A DNA stretch of 64,000 nucleotides, from NCBI RefSeq assembly GCF_005938385.1, contig NZ_VCRA01000008.1:62001-126000 (forward strand), written 5' to 3'. Made by a program: the position numbers and the translations under genes. Positions 25,235 to 34,869 of this stretch are shown piece after piece (within the stretch, counting starts at the first letter, position 1; each line of letters opens with the position of its first letter). Under the pieces are notes generated by a model, which made no database searches, was not told the DNA's origin, and worked only from the letters and a program-made list of their open reading frames with translations. The stretch is from Paenibacillus mesophilus. Its GTDB lineage: Bacteria; Bacillota; Bacilli; Paenibacillales; NBRC-103111.

Positions 25235-28170
25235 GTACGAAACTACGCGATATGGCTATACATGTAATCATGACGGATGCCGGAGACGCCTTGCTATGGG
25301 GACTGATGGATGGACGCACGGTAAGCGGAGATACGTTCCGCAAATTGATGTTCGCCTGGCACGAGCCCTCCTGCTACGGAACAACACTGGAGCTGCAGCA
25401 GGCCGGGGAGCTTGTCGTGACGGTCCTCCCTTCGGAGATGGTGCTTCCCTTCTTCGCCGAGCCGAATCTCATGGACGTTATCCGCTGGGAAGGCGGGGAC
25501 GAAGGGACCAAGGGATTGTTGGAGGCTGCACCGGTTCTATACCGAGAAGCACAAGCGGGCCGCTATATTCCCAGCTTCAGCGCTTATCGGAATGGGAAGC
25601 TGCAATGGACGTGGGAGGCGGATTCCGACGAGCTGAAACAGCTCAATTGGGAGGCGCTAACGAGTCTGGACGCTTCCGACGACAACATGTCCGGATTGCG
25701 CTCCGCCTTCTCGACCACCGTATCGATGAAGCACTATGCGGACGAAGCAGCCGTGTCCGATCTGCGGCGGGAGTATCCCGCCTTGTTCCATCGACCGCAG
25801 CCGACAGACTCGGCTATGGCGCTAACGGAGGAGGAGTGGCTCGTATCGCTCGGCTGGAAGCCGGACCTGGCTCCCTTCCGCCCTACTCTGCAATTGCTCG
25901 AGCCGGATGAAGAGCAAGACGATTGGCGCCTGCGTCTGGTGCTGCAGGACAAGAGTGACGGATCGACACTTGTGCCGATCCGCCTCGACGCAGACGGACA
26001 TGCTTCCGGCGTATGGACGTCCGACTGGAGCTCTTTCATCCGAGAGCGTTCTCCCGGATGGGCAGCCAGACTCCTGACGACACTTCCGAACGCGAACAGC
26101 CGCGGTGAATTGTTCGCTGCGCCGTTAAGCGACGAGGCCGCCTGGCACTTCCTGACCACGGACAGCCGCCAATTGCTCCGTGACGGCTGGAATGTCATGC
26201 TGCCCGGCTGGTGGGAAGCCGCCTCGAAGCGGAAGCCCCGCCTACGCGCACAAGTTACACCGGATGTAGGCGGCAAAGGCCGGTCGTTATTCGGGCTGAA
26301 CGCCTTGGTCGACTTCGACTGGCGCATTGCGATCGGCAATGCGGATCTGAACGAAGCTGAATTCGCAGAGCTGCTGAGCCATAAGGAGCGATTGATCCGC
26401 TTCCGCGGGGAATGGGTCATCCTGGACCCTGCTCTGCTGGAGAAAATCCGGAGGCTCATGGCAAGCGTCAATCCGGAAGAAGGCTTGTCCTTGCAGGACA
26501 TTCTCCAACTCCACTTGTTAAGTGAATCGGAGCAAGAGAGGACAGGCACACACGGACGGTCATCCCGGGAAGATGCGGGCGATCCCGAAGACGAGGAAGA
26601 TCAGCTTCAACTGGAGGTGGAGTTGAATACGCACCTTTTGGCACTGATCCGTCAGCTTGGGCAGCCGTCGGAATTGACTCCGCTATCGGTGCCTGACGGA
26701 CTGCGCGCTGAGCTGCGCGGCTACCAGCGTGAAGGGTTCACCTGGCTCAGCCATATGAGAACGTTCGGGCTGGGCGCTTGTCTCGCCGATGATATGGGAC
26801 TCGGGAAAACGGTTCAATTCATCACTTATTTGCTCCGGCACCGAGCCGAGTTCGAATTCCCCGCCCTGCTCATCTGTCCCACTTCGGTGCTCGGCAACTG
26901 GCAGAAGGAGCTTGCCCGATTCGCTCCCGAGCTGAGGGTTAAACTTCATTATGGGAAAGGGCGGCTCACTCGCGAGGGGATTATCGAGGCTGTGAAGGAT
27001 ACAGACGTCGTCATCACCTCCTATACCACGGCGCTATTGGATCAGGAAGTGCTGCAGGAGATCGTATGGAGCTCCCTTTGTCTCGACGAAGCCCAGAACA
27101 TCAAGAACGCGCAGAACAAGCAATCGGTCGCCATCCGCTCCCTGCAAGCAAGGCATCGCATTGCAATGACCGGAACGCCGATTGAGAACCGGCTGTCGGA
27201 GCTGTGGTCGATTTACGACTTCCTCAACCCCGGTTACCTGGGGAACCAGCGCGGGTTCCAGCATCGGTTCGCGAGTCCCATCGAGAAGCATCAGGATGCG
27301 GAGCGAACGGCTCAGCTCCAGAAGCTCGTCAAGCCGTTCATGCTGCGGCGCAAGAAGAACGATCCCGCGATCCAGCTCGATCTGCCGGACAAGCTGGAGA
27401 TGAAAGTATATATCAACCTGACCGCCGAGCAGGGAGCGCTTTACGAGCAGTCGGTCAAGCAACTGCTGGAGCGGATGAACAATCTGGAGGGGATCGAGCG
27501 CAAGGGGGCCATTCTCGCCGCCTTGACCCAGCTCAAGCAGCTGTGCGACCATCCTGTGCTGCTGACGAAGGAAGCTGTGCCGTCTGAGGAAATGTTACGT
27601 TTCGAAGAGCACCGGGATGCGTTCATCACCCGATCTGCGAAGCTGGAACGACTCGTCGCTATGGTCGACGAGCTGCGGGACGAGGGCGATTCCTGCTTGA
27701 TCTTCACCCAGTATGTAGGCATGGGCCGCATGTTGGCCGACGTGCTGCGGGTGCATCGGGGCGAGACCGTGCTGTACCTGAATGGAAGCACACCCAAAGC
27801 GGATCGCGATAAGATGATCCAAACCTTTCAGGCGGGAGACGGTTCGGGACCCGGCATCTTCGTCCTGTCGCTGAAGGCCGGCGGCGTCGGCCTCAACCTG
27901 ACGGCGGCCAATCACGTATTTCACTTCGATCGCTGGTGGAACCCGGCTGTCGAGAACCAAGCGACCGACCGAGCCTATCGAATGGGACAGAAGCGTAACG
28001 TGCAAGTGCACAAATTTATTTCCCTCGGCACATTGGAGGAGAAGATCGACGAGATGCTGGAGAGCAAGATGAGCTTGAGCGAGAACGTCATCTCCGCCTC
28101 CGAAGGCTGGATAACCGAGCTCTCGAACGATGAGCTTCGCGACCTGTTCTCGCTGCGGCAATCGTGGTAA
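25231..28170 (+). CDS. ywqA: SNF2-family helicase (YwqA-like)
   Basis: 979 residues. An N-terminal SNF2-associated domain occupies about 1-450. The ATPase core has motif I LADDMGLGKT (about 515), motif II LDEAQNIKN (about 617), motif III MTGTPIENRLSELWSI and FLNPGYLG. The second RecA lobe has LIFTQY (about 825), VLSLKAGGVGLNLTAANHVF and RWWNPAVENQATDRAYRMGQ. These are the full set of Swi2/Snf2 motifs, so the protein should be an active double-stranded DNA translocase. It overlaps the SWIM gene by 4 bases and ends at a terminator. Confidence 0.93.
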   Translation: MSTKLRDMAIHVIMTDAGDALLWGLMDGRTVSGDTFRKLMFAWHEPSCYGTTLELQQAGELVVTVLPSEMVLPFFAEPNLMDVIRWEGGDEGTKGLLEAAPVLYREAQAGRYIPSFSAYRNGKLQWTWEADSDELKQLNWEALTSLDASDDNMSGLRSAFSTTVSMKHYADEAAVSDLRREYPALFHRPQPTDSAMALTEEEWLVSLGWKPDLAPFRPTLQLLEPDEEQDDWRLRLVLQDKSDGSTLVPIRLDADGHASGVWTSDWSSFIRERSPGWAARLLTTLPNANSRGELFAAPLSDEAAWHFLTTDSRQLLRDGWNVMLPGWWEAASKRKPRLRAQVTPDVGGKGRSLFGLNALVDFDWRIAIGNADLNEAEFAELLSHKERLIRFRGEWVILDPALLEKIRRLMASVNPEEGLSLQDILQLHLLSESEQERTGTHGRSSREDAGDPEDEEDQLQLEVELNTHLLALIRQLGQPSELTPLSVPDGLRAELRGYQREGFTWLSHMRTFGLGACLADDMGLGKTVQFITYLLRHRAEFEFPALLICPTSVLGNWQKELARFAPELRVKLHYGKGRLTREGIIEAVKDTDVVITSYTTALLDQEVLQEIVWSSLCLDEAQNIKNAQNKQSVAIRSLQARHRIAMTGTPIENRLSELWSIYDFLNPGYLGNQRGFQHRFASPIEKHQDAERTAQLQKLVKPFMLRRKKNDPAIQLDLPDKLEMKVYINLTAEQGALYEQSVKQLLERMNNLEGIERKGAILAALTQLKQLCDHPVLLTKEAVPSEEMLRFEEHRDAFITRSAKLERLVAMVDELRDEGDSCLIFTQYVGMGRMLADVLRVHRGETVLYLNGSTPKADRDKMIQTFQAGDGSGPGIFVLSLKAGGVGLNLTAANHVFHFDRWWNPAVENQATDRAYRMGQKRNVQVHKFISLGTLEEKIDEMLESKMSLSENVISASEGWITELSNDELRDLFSLRQSW

Positions 28171-28184
28171 TGCCATGAACATTT

Positions 28185-28220
28185 GAACCAGTCCTCTTTG
28201 GAGAACTGGTTCTGTGCGTT
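28185..28220 (+). terminator. Terminator of the SWIM/SNF2 operon
   Basis: GAACCAGT at 28185-28192 pairs with ACTGGTTC at 28205-28212; TGTGCGTTTTT follows. Confidence 0.7.
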
Positions 28221-28277
28221 TTTGGCATATCGCCGGCTGTCAGATTGATGACGTATAAGATTTCATACTCGGATGAC

Positions 28278-29648
28278 TCACTCCGTATAGATCGCTTTGT
28301 CTAAAAGCTCTTGTCCTTTTACCTGTATTGCACGGATCGCTTCTTTCGACGTTTTCTCGCCGTTAAAAATCGCACCAATTTCCGATCCTGCGATGATGTT
28401 AAACTCGCGCTGAACGTCAAAAGGGATTTGACTATATCCGATTTGCAAAAGAGTATCGGCAGGTTTTAACATATAAAAGGCTTCTAGATCGAGTCCATAC
28501 TTTTCATTGCTGTATTTCACCCTCGTCATCAAACCTCTCTCGGTCCTGGACTTGATTCTCGAATACTCGTCGTCATGTATATATTTGATAAACTCCCACG
28601 CCGGACGCAGCTGCGACGAACGGGAGTTGATCGCAAATAAGTCGTTAATCATAAAATCGGAGCCTGTATCCGAATGCTTTGGGTCTACCGGGACCGTGAC
28701 CAAGTCCCATTCGAACATTGTCTCTTTCTTCGCCTCTTTCTCTTTCAAAATGGCTAGCAAAGAGGGATCGTCAATAGCCATCGCAGTTTTTCCGGCTATA
28801 AACGGATCCCGTTTTCGAGGGTCGCTGAAAACCTGCTTATCGTGCAGCGAATCCGAATCTAAGTAGAGTGAGCCCGACTTATACACGTCCGAAGTTTTCC
28901 GAATAATGTTTTCCCATGCCTCGGCAGTTATCTTCACTTTCTTAAGCTCCGGATCTATGATCTCCAGTTGTTGACCTCCACCAATCGACTGCACGAAGTA
29001 ATAGGGATGAGTACCGTTTCTATATTGCAGTCCGTATATGCGCAAGTTGGTGTCCGACCCGGCAGAAAACTTGCGAGCAAGGTCATAAGCTTTGTCCCAG
29101 CTCATCCGGTTTTTCGGATAAGGGACGCCATTTTGATCAAACAAATCTTTATTATAGAACAAAGCGAGAGCGTAGTAGGAGTTTCCGAGGCCGTATAACC
29201 GCCCCTCCCCCTTTGATCTCAATAGCTCAATAACAGGCGGAGCAAGAGCGGTCAGATCGAACCGATCCTGACGGATGATGGTGTCCAGAGCGTACAATTT
29301 GCCTTCGGCAGCATAACGGATATATTGATCCATGTTCCATAAATACAACACGTCCGGTTGCTCTTTATTAATAAATTCCTCCATTGCAGCAGTTTGATTA
29401 TGGGACGTGCTATATACTTTTTCCATAGAAGCAACTTCGACATTTACATTCGGGTATTTGGACATAAATAGATTGCCGTATTTTTCATAAAAACGCTGTT
29501 CACTAGGATACATAATTTTTAATGAAACTGGAGTGTGCTCCTCCATCGGTTTCCAATCTCGTACGTCTTCGCGACCGTCCGGACGGCACCCTGCCAACGA
29601 AAACAGAAAGATCACCGACGTAAGGACAAATAAAGGTACGAATCGCAA
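28278..29648 (-). CDS. Extracellular solute-binding lipoprotein (divergent subfamily, copy 1)
   Basis: 456 residues from a TTG at 29648, chosen because AAAGAGGGAG sits 5 bases upstream and because the open frame from 29720 would overlap the previous gene. The lipobox is SLAGC with Cys21. The motif FYNKDLFDQNGVPYPKNRMS is the family-1 hinge with NRMS in place of DGMT. The C-terminus (KEAIRAIQVKGQELLDKAI) differs from the other lipoproteins here but matches the adjacent copy. Together they form a tandem pair of equal length (456 residues) from one duplication. No permease is adjacent. Confidence 0.9.
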   Translation of the reverse strand: MRFVPLFVLTSVIFLFSLAGCRPDGREDVRDWKPMEEHTPVSLKIMYPSEQRFYEKYGNLFMSKYPNVNVEVASMEKVYSTSHNQTAAMEEFINKEQPDVLYLWNMDQYIRYAAEGKLYALDTIIRQDRFDLTALAPPVIELLRSKGEGRLYGLGNSYYALALFYNKDLFDQNGVPYPKNRMSWDKAYDLARKFSAGSDTNLRIYGLQYRNGTHPYYFVQSIGGGQQLEIIDPELKKVKITAEAWENIIRKTSDVYKSGSLYLDSDSLHDKQVFSDPRKRDPFIAGKTAMAIDDPSLLAILKEKEAKKETMFEWDLVTVPVDPKHSDTGSDFMINDLFAINSRSSQLRPAWEFIKYIHDDEYSRIKSRTERGLMTRVKYSNEKYGLDLEAFYMLKPADTLLQIGYSQIPFDVQREFNIIAGSEIGAIFNGEKTSKEAIRAIQVKGQELLDKAIYTE

Positions 29649-29670
29649 GGGGCTCCCTCTTTCTTTACCT

Positions 29671-31041
29671 TCATGGTTGTTGTACTGCGGTTTTTTGATG
29701 CTTTTCTTCCAATTTGGCATTGTCCCACAACACCTGGCCTTGATCCTGTATCGTTTGGAGCGCCGCTTCGGCTGTTTTGGAGCCGTTCACGGCAGCCTCT
29801 ATTTCTCGACCGGCCAATTGTATAAACGGTTGAATAAATGATGCCGGCAGTTGATCGGTAATATTTCTGGAAGCATCCGAAGATGGCGTTGCGTTGTAAA
29901 GCATATCCAAGCTGCGGCCGTACATGGTGCTGCTGTATCCTGTTCTGGTCAAAAGAAAGAATCGTTCGGATCTGGATTTGACTTTTGCGTACTCGTCGCT
30001 ATGTATATACTTCAACAGTTTCCACGCTTCGTTCACGTTAGGGGACTTGCTATTTATGGCAAATATGCGCTGCACGCTTATATCGACATTGACGTCGGGA
30101 TCGCGAGGATCCACTGGGGGCATCGCGATATCCCAGTTTGGCGTTTCGATATTATGCACGTCTTTAGCCTTCTTAAGCTCGTTCATCATGTCGATCCCTC
30201 GGATGACCATCGCTACGCGGCCGTTGAAGAACGCATCATTGCGGTACAAGTTCGAAACGTTCCCACCCTGCGGCTGCTTTTGCCGATATATATTTGCCTT
30301 TGGAGAATTAGCCGCAATAACGGTATGAAGTATGTCCTTCCAGGCCGATGTCGCTGCCGTAATTTTGCCGTTTACCGGGTCGATTAAGTCTAATCCACGT
30401 GTCCTGCCGATTCCCATGGCAAAATAGTATGACGACGATCCGGCCGGCAGTTGCAATCCGTAAATACGCCGCTCCCCCTCCCCATTGTCCGGAAACCTTT
30501 GCGCCAGCTGCAAAACATCGTTCCAACTCATCCTGTTCGTCGGATAAGGAATACCGTGCTTATCGAATAAGTCGGTATTGTAGTACAGGACCGAAGATGT
30601 AAAAGTAGGCGACAATCCGAACAATTTGCCTCCCCCGCTTAAGTTCAATAACCGGATAACCGCAGGAGCCATGCCGTCCATATCGAATCCGTCACGATGA
30701 ATTAGCGGACTCAGCTCATACAAATAGCCTTCAGCGGCATATTTAGTATACTGATCGATACCCAGCATCATGATGTCCGGTGCTTGCTGCAAGACGGCTT
30801 CGAAAGCTTGTCTCGGATTTTTGCCGGATGCGAATTGTTCGGAGAGGGATACGACCTCGAAATCAATACCCGGATGCTTGGACAGAAATAATTCACCATA
30901 GTCGGATAAAAAGGCTCCTTCATTATCGTACATCACTTTAATTTTGACCGTTGTCTCTTCTTGTTGTTCGGTTCCGCCGCATCCCGGCAAAAAGATCATG
31001 ATGAACCAAAATATTAGGAAACCATATAACAGTTTGCTCAT
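29671..31041 (-). CDS. Extracellular solute-binding lipoprotein (divergent subfamily, copy 2)
   Basis: 456 residues from ATG 31041, with AAAAGGAG 12 bases upstream. The lipobox is FLPGCGG with Cys21. The motif YYNTDLFDKHGIPYPTNRMS shares the NRMS ending with its downstream neighbour, as does EGYLYELSPLIHRDGFD. The C-terminus is TAEAALQTIQDQGQVLWDNA. It is transcribed first, 22 bases ahead of the second copy. A pair like this may bind related substrates or provide dosage; no permease or glycosidase accompanies it. Confidence 0.9.
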   Translation of the reverse strand: MSKLLYGFLIFWFIMIFLPGCGGTEQQEETTVKIKVMYDNEGAFLSDYGELFLSKHPGIDFEVVSLSEQFASGKNPRQAFEAVLQQAPDIMMLGIDQYTKYAAEGYLYELSPLIHRDGFDMDGMAPAVIRLLNLSGGGKLFGLSPTFTSSVLYYNTDLFDKHGIPYPTNRMSWNDVLQLAQRFPDNGEGERRIYGLQLPAGSSSYYFAMGIGRTRGLDLIDPVNGKITAATSAWKDILHTVIAANSPKANIYRQKQPQGGNVSNLYRNDAFFNGRVAMVIRGIDMMNELKKAKDVHNIETPNWDIAMPPVDPRDPDVNVDISVQRIFAINSKSPNVNEAWKLLKYIHSDEYAKVKSRSERFFLLTRTGYSSTMYGRSLDMLYNATPSSDASRNITDQLPASFIQPFIQLAGREIEAAVNGSKTAEAALQTIQDQGQVLWDNAKLEEKHQKTAVQQP

Positions 31042-31210
31042 GATTAGAAGGTACTCCTTTTGCTCTGATAAGAAGCTGGAATCTATACTTATTAGACCTA
31101 TCAAAAGGATAAAAGTTGCAATTTATGATGAAATTCGAAATAAAGGTACGACCTGACTTGGCGTGTTTTGGTTACAGTGATCGATATCAATATAATTACT
31201 GGGCGTACAC

Positions 31211-31242
31211 AAAAAAACATCGCCACAAATGTGATGATGTTT
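31211..31242 (-). terminator. Terminator of the PH-domain gene
   Basis: AAACATC at 31216-31222 pairs with GATGTTT at 31236-31242, and on the minus strand is followed by a run of seven T. It lies 37 bases after the stop of the PH-domain gene. Confidence 0.6.
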
Positions 31243-31278
31243 TATCTAATATTTATGCCATTGCTCCGGTTATTCAGA

Positions 31279-31656
31279 TCAATCTTTCAAAAGAGCATTT
31301 GCGATTAACATGTCAAACTTGCGTATATCTATCCCTTTTTGCAATTTGACTTTGATATGACCTGCCCTTGTCCACAACTCGACCTCCGCATTAAAATCAA
31401 GAAACCCGCCGGCGTTCTCTGTGGACCACATATTAATAGAGGAATAAGGCAAGGAATATATCTCCACTTTTTTACCTGTAAGGCCTTGCGCATCTCTCAC
31501 AATCAACCTTTTATTTGTGAAAATGGCAGAGTCCCTAAAGGTTTTATATGCTGCTACCGCCACCTCCCCAGTTACCAGTAAAGCGTTTACATCTTGCGGA
31601 ATTGGGCACTCTGCTACCAAAGTCCATTCCAGCATGCTTTTCGTCTCGGCTGACAT
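31279..31656 (-). CDS. Bacterial PH-domain protein
   Basis: 125 residues forming one bacterial PH domain of the DUF1696 type: ALLVTGEVAVAAYKTFRDSA, FTNKRLIVRDAQGLTGKKVE, then IYSLPYSSINMWSTENAG, and the amphipathic C-terminal helix FDMLIANALL. The FTNKRLI motif and the strand order are diagnostic. These small soluble proteins have no known substrate. The ATG has GGAGGC upstream. It stands alone between the lipoprotein pair and the GyrI-like gene. Confidence 0.85.
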   Translation of the reverse strand: MSAETKSMLEWTLVAECPIPQDVNALLVTGEVAVAAYKTFRDSAIFTNKRLIVRDAQGLTGKKVEIYSLPYSSINMWSTENAGGFLDFNAEVELWTRAGHIKVKLQKGIDIRKFDMLIANALLKD

Positions 31657-31724
31657 CTACAATGCCTCCTAATAATATAATGCAATTATAACCTACAATT
31701 CGACATATGTCTGAACCTTCCTTC

Positions 31725-32207
31725 TTATTGTTTTACTCGAATGGGAAAATAAAGGTCAGTTAATGACTCCTCTGACTCAGGCCCCAGATTACGTTCATCA
31801 TAGACCTCGATATTGTAAAGATCTGCAAGTTCGTATTCGTGTTGCTTTAACCAAGTGGAGTATAGGTAGGCATGTACAGCGCCGGCGTTTTCAAACGATC
31901 CTTTAAAGGTAAATACGACGTACTCATTCTCCGGAATTTGTCGTATGACCATTCCTTCTGGCAGTTCTTCTTCAGGAGCAACTTCAACTTCAATCCCAAT
32001 AAAGTACTCAAATGAGTCTGTCTCGGGATGATAATCCGCCGGGTCCGTTGAAATCCCAAAAACTTTTTTTTCATTTGTACAATTTCGAATTTCAGACTTT
32101 CTCTCATAAAACTCTGCCGCTAGCTTAAGGGTCGTTTTGTTTTGCTGAACATCATTAAGGGTGACTCGCGTGGCCAAGCCCATTAATTTCATTTCAGGTT
32201 TATACAT
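31725..32207 (-). CDS. GyrI-like/AraC effector-binding-domain protein
   Basis: 160 residues from ATG 32207, preceded by GGAAGGA; the frame from 32237 adds ten unlikely residues. The pattern is that of the GyrI-like small-molecule-binding superfamily (SOUL/BmrR C-terminal fold): FEYFIGIEVEVAPEEELPEG, a beta strand set with IPENEYVVFTFKGSF, and WLKQHEYELADLYNIEVYDE. There is no DNA-binding domain, so it is a free-standing ligand-binding protein, possibly drug-binding or DNA-gyrase-modulating by family analogy. Confidence 0.85.
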   Translation of the reverse strand: MYKPEMKLMGLATRVTLNDVQQNKTTLKLAAEFYERKSEIRNCTNEKKVFGISTDPADYHPETDSFEYFIGIEVEVAPEEELPEGMVIRQIPENEYVVFTFKGSFENAGAVHAYLYSTWLKQHEYELADLYNIEVYDERNLGPESEESLTDLYFPIRVKQ

Positions 32208-32336
32208 AATTAATCCTTCCATATTTAGCCCGCCCATTCAATGAAATATCAACTCTATTGAATGTTCGTCAATTAACGTTTCAATACCTGCAGGATATCT
32301 TCTCTTACGAAGTTGTACGAGTATGCGACTTTTGCT

Positions 32337-32852
32337 TTAGTAATCGTATACGTTGGCATAATCGATGACGACGATTTCGTTGTCCTCCGATAAACGAACG
32401 TTCCTCCTCTTCGGTTTTCTGTCGTCCCGTGAGGTGGCATCGGAAAGCTTCACGCCGTATAGACGAAACTTGTTTTCCACGAGCTTCGTTTTTTTATAAT
32501 AGGTTTCTTCACGTGGAACCCCTCGGTCTATTTTCTTCATTACGACCCAGCCTTTTCCGTAATCTGCGATTTTGCAAAGATGTTTTCTCAGTTCAGAAGG
32601 GACGCTGCGATATAATTTGACTTCGTTTCGATTGCATTGTATGCCTTTCCCCATCCTGGCAACCTTAAGTACATAACCGTTATCCAGGTCAAATACGATT
32701 CTGTGCTTACCGGACCCCATATATTTATAAGGGAGCATTAGAACGCCCAGGACAATATCATCCGACGGCCGATCCAGAAGCTTGTAATTTTTCAACTCTT
32801 TCACCCAACGTTTGATAGACTCCAAATCTTCTTGATTCAAATATTTGCTCAT
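32337..32852 (-). CDS. Minimal protein-kinase-like protein (copy A)
   Basis: 171 residues. After an N-terminal helix comes a glycine-loop-like GSGKHRIVFDLDNG, then YVLKVARMGKG with a lysine where the kinase VAIK lysine would lie, NEVKLYRSVP with a Glu like the alphaC helix, VVMKKIDRG as the hinge, and near the C-terminus NVRLSEDNEIVVIDYANV, where IDYAN resembles the IDFG metal motif. The protein then ends, so the rest of the C-lobe is missing. It is a paralogue of 35688-36194. Activity is not certain. Confidence 0.6.
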   Translation of the reverse strand: MSKYLNQEDLESIKRWVKELKNYKLLDRPSDDIVLGVLMLPYKYMGSGKHRIVFDLDNGYVLKVARMGKGIQCNRNEVKLYRSVPSELRKHLCKIADYGKGWVVMKKIDRGVPREETYYKKTKLVENKFRLYGVKLSDATSRDDRKPKRRNVRLSEDNEIVVIDYANVYDY

Positions 32853-33076
32853 GCGGTTTCACCTCTACCGTACTATTCCTAATATATGCAGTAGAGGGTA
32901 TGCCCGTTAAAATGCTGTTAAAATCTAGGTATGGCAGGTCGGAAGGCATCCCATACAAGTCATATTGGTACTACATAAACTTAGTACTTATTTACATGGA
33001 TATCTCCTTGTATAATTTGTATTGTAAAGGAATTGTTTCATGTGAAGGTAGCATTAAAGCATACATAAAGGGGGGG

Positions 33077-34765
33077 ATGTCATTGAATGAGGATGAACGT
33101 TTGAATAGCTTAGAAAAGCGAATTGTTGAACTTGAAAAAGAAGTAAACGAATTAAAAAAGAATCGACTATCCGACAGGGTTGATACAACACCACAGGCTC
33201 GACCATTAGTTGAAGATGCCTCCCCATCCGTCTCTCCGTACAGGGAAACGAAAGAGCAAACCCAAAGTGTGACAATCAAGAAAAAAGAAACCGATTGGGA
33301 ACATCTCATTGCCAGAGTATGGCTCCCCCGCGTGTTCATGTTTGTCCTTTTAATCGGTCTTATCTGGGGCTTTAAAGCAGCCGTAGACGGCGGTTTTATT
33401 ACAGAAGAAATGAGATGCTTTATTGGACTGCTTGCCGGCGGCGCTTTCGTTTATATTGGCAGAAGACAATACCGGCATCGTCGCCCTTTATTATCGCAAG
33501 TGCTATTTGGGGGCTCTATAGGCATTTTCATGCTAACCACATTCGCGGCGCATTATTTGTATGAGCTTATCAGTGCGCCAGTGGCTTTTATTCTTGGCGT
33601 ACTTTGGACGATACTGGGACTTTGGTTTTCTTACCGATACAAATCACAAGCATTAGGCGTTTTGGCAAGCATCGCGGGAATCCTTACTCCCTTCTTGGTC
33701 GACAGCAACAATCCACCTACGATCTTCTTTGTAGCGTACGAAGTCCTGCTCTACACCAGCTTTATGATTTTTGCAATGAAACAACGATTCGTAACTTTGT
33801 TCTACACGTCATTTATCTTGATGCAGCCTGCTTTTATAATTTTTAACTTTGGATCGGGTTCATCTGATAGATGGCTTGCCTATGGTGTTTTGGTCCAGCA
33901 CATCATTATTTTAGGCTCGATATTGCTTAGGGCGGGAATTCTGAACCATCAACTTCGGATATTAGGGGCCAGCTTCGTCTTAACTGTTCTCTGGTTCAAA
34001 TTAGACTTGGATTCCTCAGACATGGATACTATCTTGCTATCTTTCACTCTTTTCTATAGTGTGTTATCGGCTTACTTCTGGAGAAAGAATTTCCAACAGG
34101 CTTTACCCTTTGTGCTGGCGATAGCTTCTTATGCTTTACTTTTCTTCATGATGACTATTTTTGACAGTGAAGCGGTTGTCGGATTTTACATTCTTGAAGG
34201 CTTTATCGCTCTTGCTCTTGGTTTTATCATTAAATCGGTATTCCAAAAAATAAACGGGCTTCTCATTTACCTCTTGGGGTGCATCGCCGGTTTAAATATT
34301 TTATCAGATGGCATGCCCTCCCTCGCTTCAGTCAATTTGTTTATATGGATTGTTTTGCTGCTTACCTTTGCAGCCATTACAAAACTTTTAAGGCGTTATC
34401 CTATCGGAAGCCCAACCAAAGTAATCATGAAAATGCTGTACTACGGATGGGGCATTTTATTCTTATTCTTTATCACCGATGTCACTACCGCTGCAACGCT
34501 GAATGTAAGTGAAAATATTCAGCATTTAATCATTTCTTCTGCTTGGGTGGGGTACGCCATTTCCGTTATATCCTATGGTCTCAAGAAGGGAATCAAACAA
34601 ATTCGGCTTGCCGGTATCGCTTTGTTATTCTTGACCTTGATGAAAGTCATCTTCTTCGACCTCCCGACTGTTTCCGTGGTCATCAAAGCGGTCCTATTTA
34701 TCGGACTCGGAGGAATTGGCGTCTTGCTTTCACGATTGTTCTATAAGAAAGAAAAACACGATTAG
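33077..34765 (+). CDS. DUF2339-family multi-pass membrane protein
   Basis: 562 residues from ATG 33077; a long A+T-rich frame upstream is not used. The first 35 residues form a coiled coil (ERLNSLEKRIVELEKEVNEL), followed by a polar linker and then about 17 hydrophobic segments. The motif VWLPRVFMFVLLIGLIWGFK starts the first. The DUF2339 family is of unknown function. The ribosome site GGGGGG lies almost directly on the ATG. It ends at a strong terminator. Confidence 0.85.
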   Translation: MSLNEDERLNSLEKRIVELEKEVNELKKNRLSDRVDTTPQARPLVEDASPSVSPYRETKEQTQSVTIKKKETDWEHLIARVWLPRVFMFVLLIGLIWGFKAAVDGGFITEEMRCFIGLLAGGAFVYIGRRQYRHRRPLLSQVLFGGSIGIFMLTTFAAHYLYELISAPVAFILGVLWTILGLWFSYRYKSQALGVLASIAGILTPFLVDSNNPPTIFFVAYEVLLYTSFMIFAMKQRFVTLFYTSFILMQPAFIIFNFGSGSSDRWLAYGVLVQHIIILGSILLRAGILNHQLRILGASFVLTVLWFKLDLDSSDMDTILLSFTLFYSVLSAYFWRKNFQQALPFVLAIASYALLFFMMTIFDSEAVVGFYILEGFIALALGFIIKSVFQKINGLLIYLLGCIAGLNILSDGMPSLASVNLFIWIVLLLTFAAITKLLRRYPIGSPTKVIMKMLYYGWGILFLFFITDVTTAATLNVSENIQHLIISSAWVGYAISVISYGLKKGIKQIRLAGIALLFLTLMKVIFFDLPTVSVVIKAVLFIGLGGIGVLLSRLFYKKEKHD

Positions 34766-34802
34766 ACAAGGTTTGCTGCAGGAAACCGCATGTTAAATGA
34801 GC

Positions 34803-34837
34803 GAGGCAGCCGATCGATTGCGCCGGCTGCCTCTTTT
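34803..34837 (+). terminator. Terminator of the DUF2339 gene
   Basis: GAGGCAGCCG at 34803-34812 pairs with CGGCTGCCTC at 34824-34833, followed by TTTTAT. Confidence 0.85.
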
Positions 34838-34869
34838 ATGTCGTAATATTGTGTTCTCGTCTAACTCCT

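Noticed and set aside
32900..33076. N-terminal extension of the DUF2339 protein
   Set aside because: No ribosome site, A+T-rich leader-like residues unlike the family; the ATG at 33077 begins the family coiled coil.
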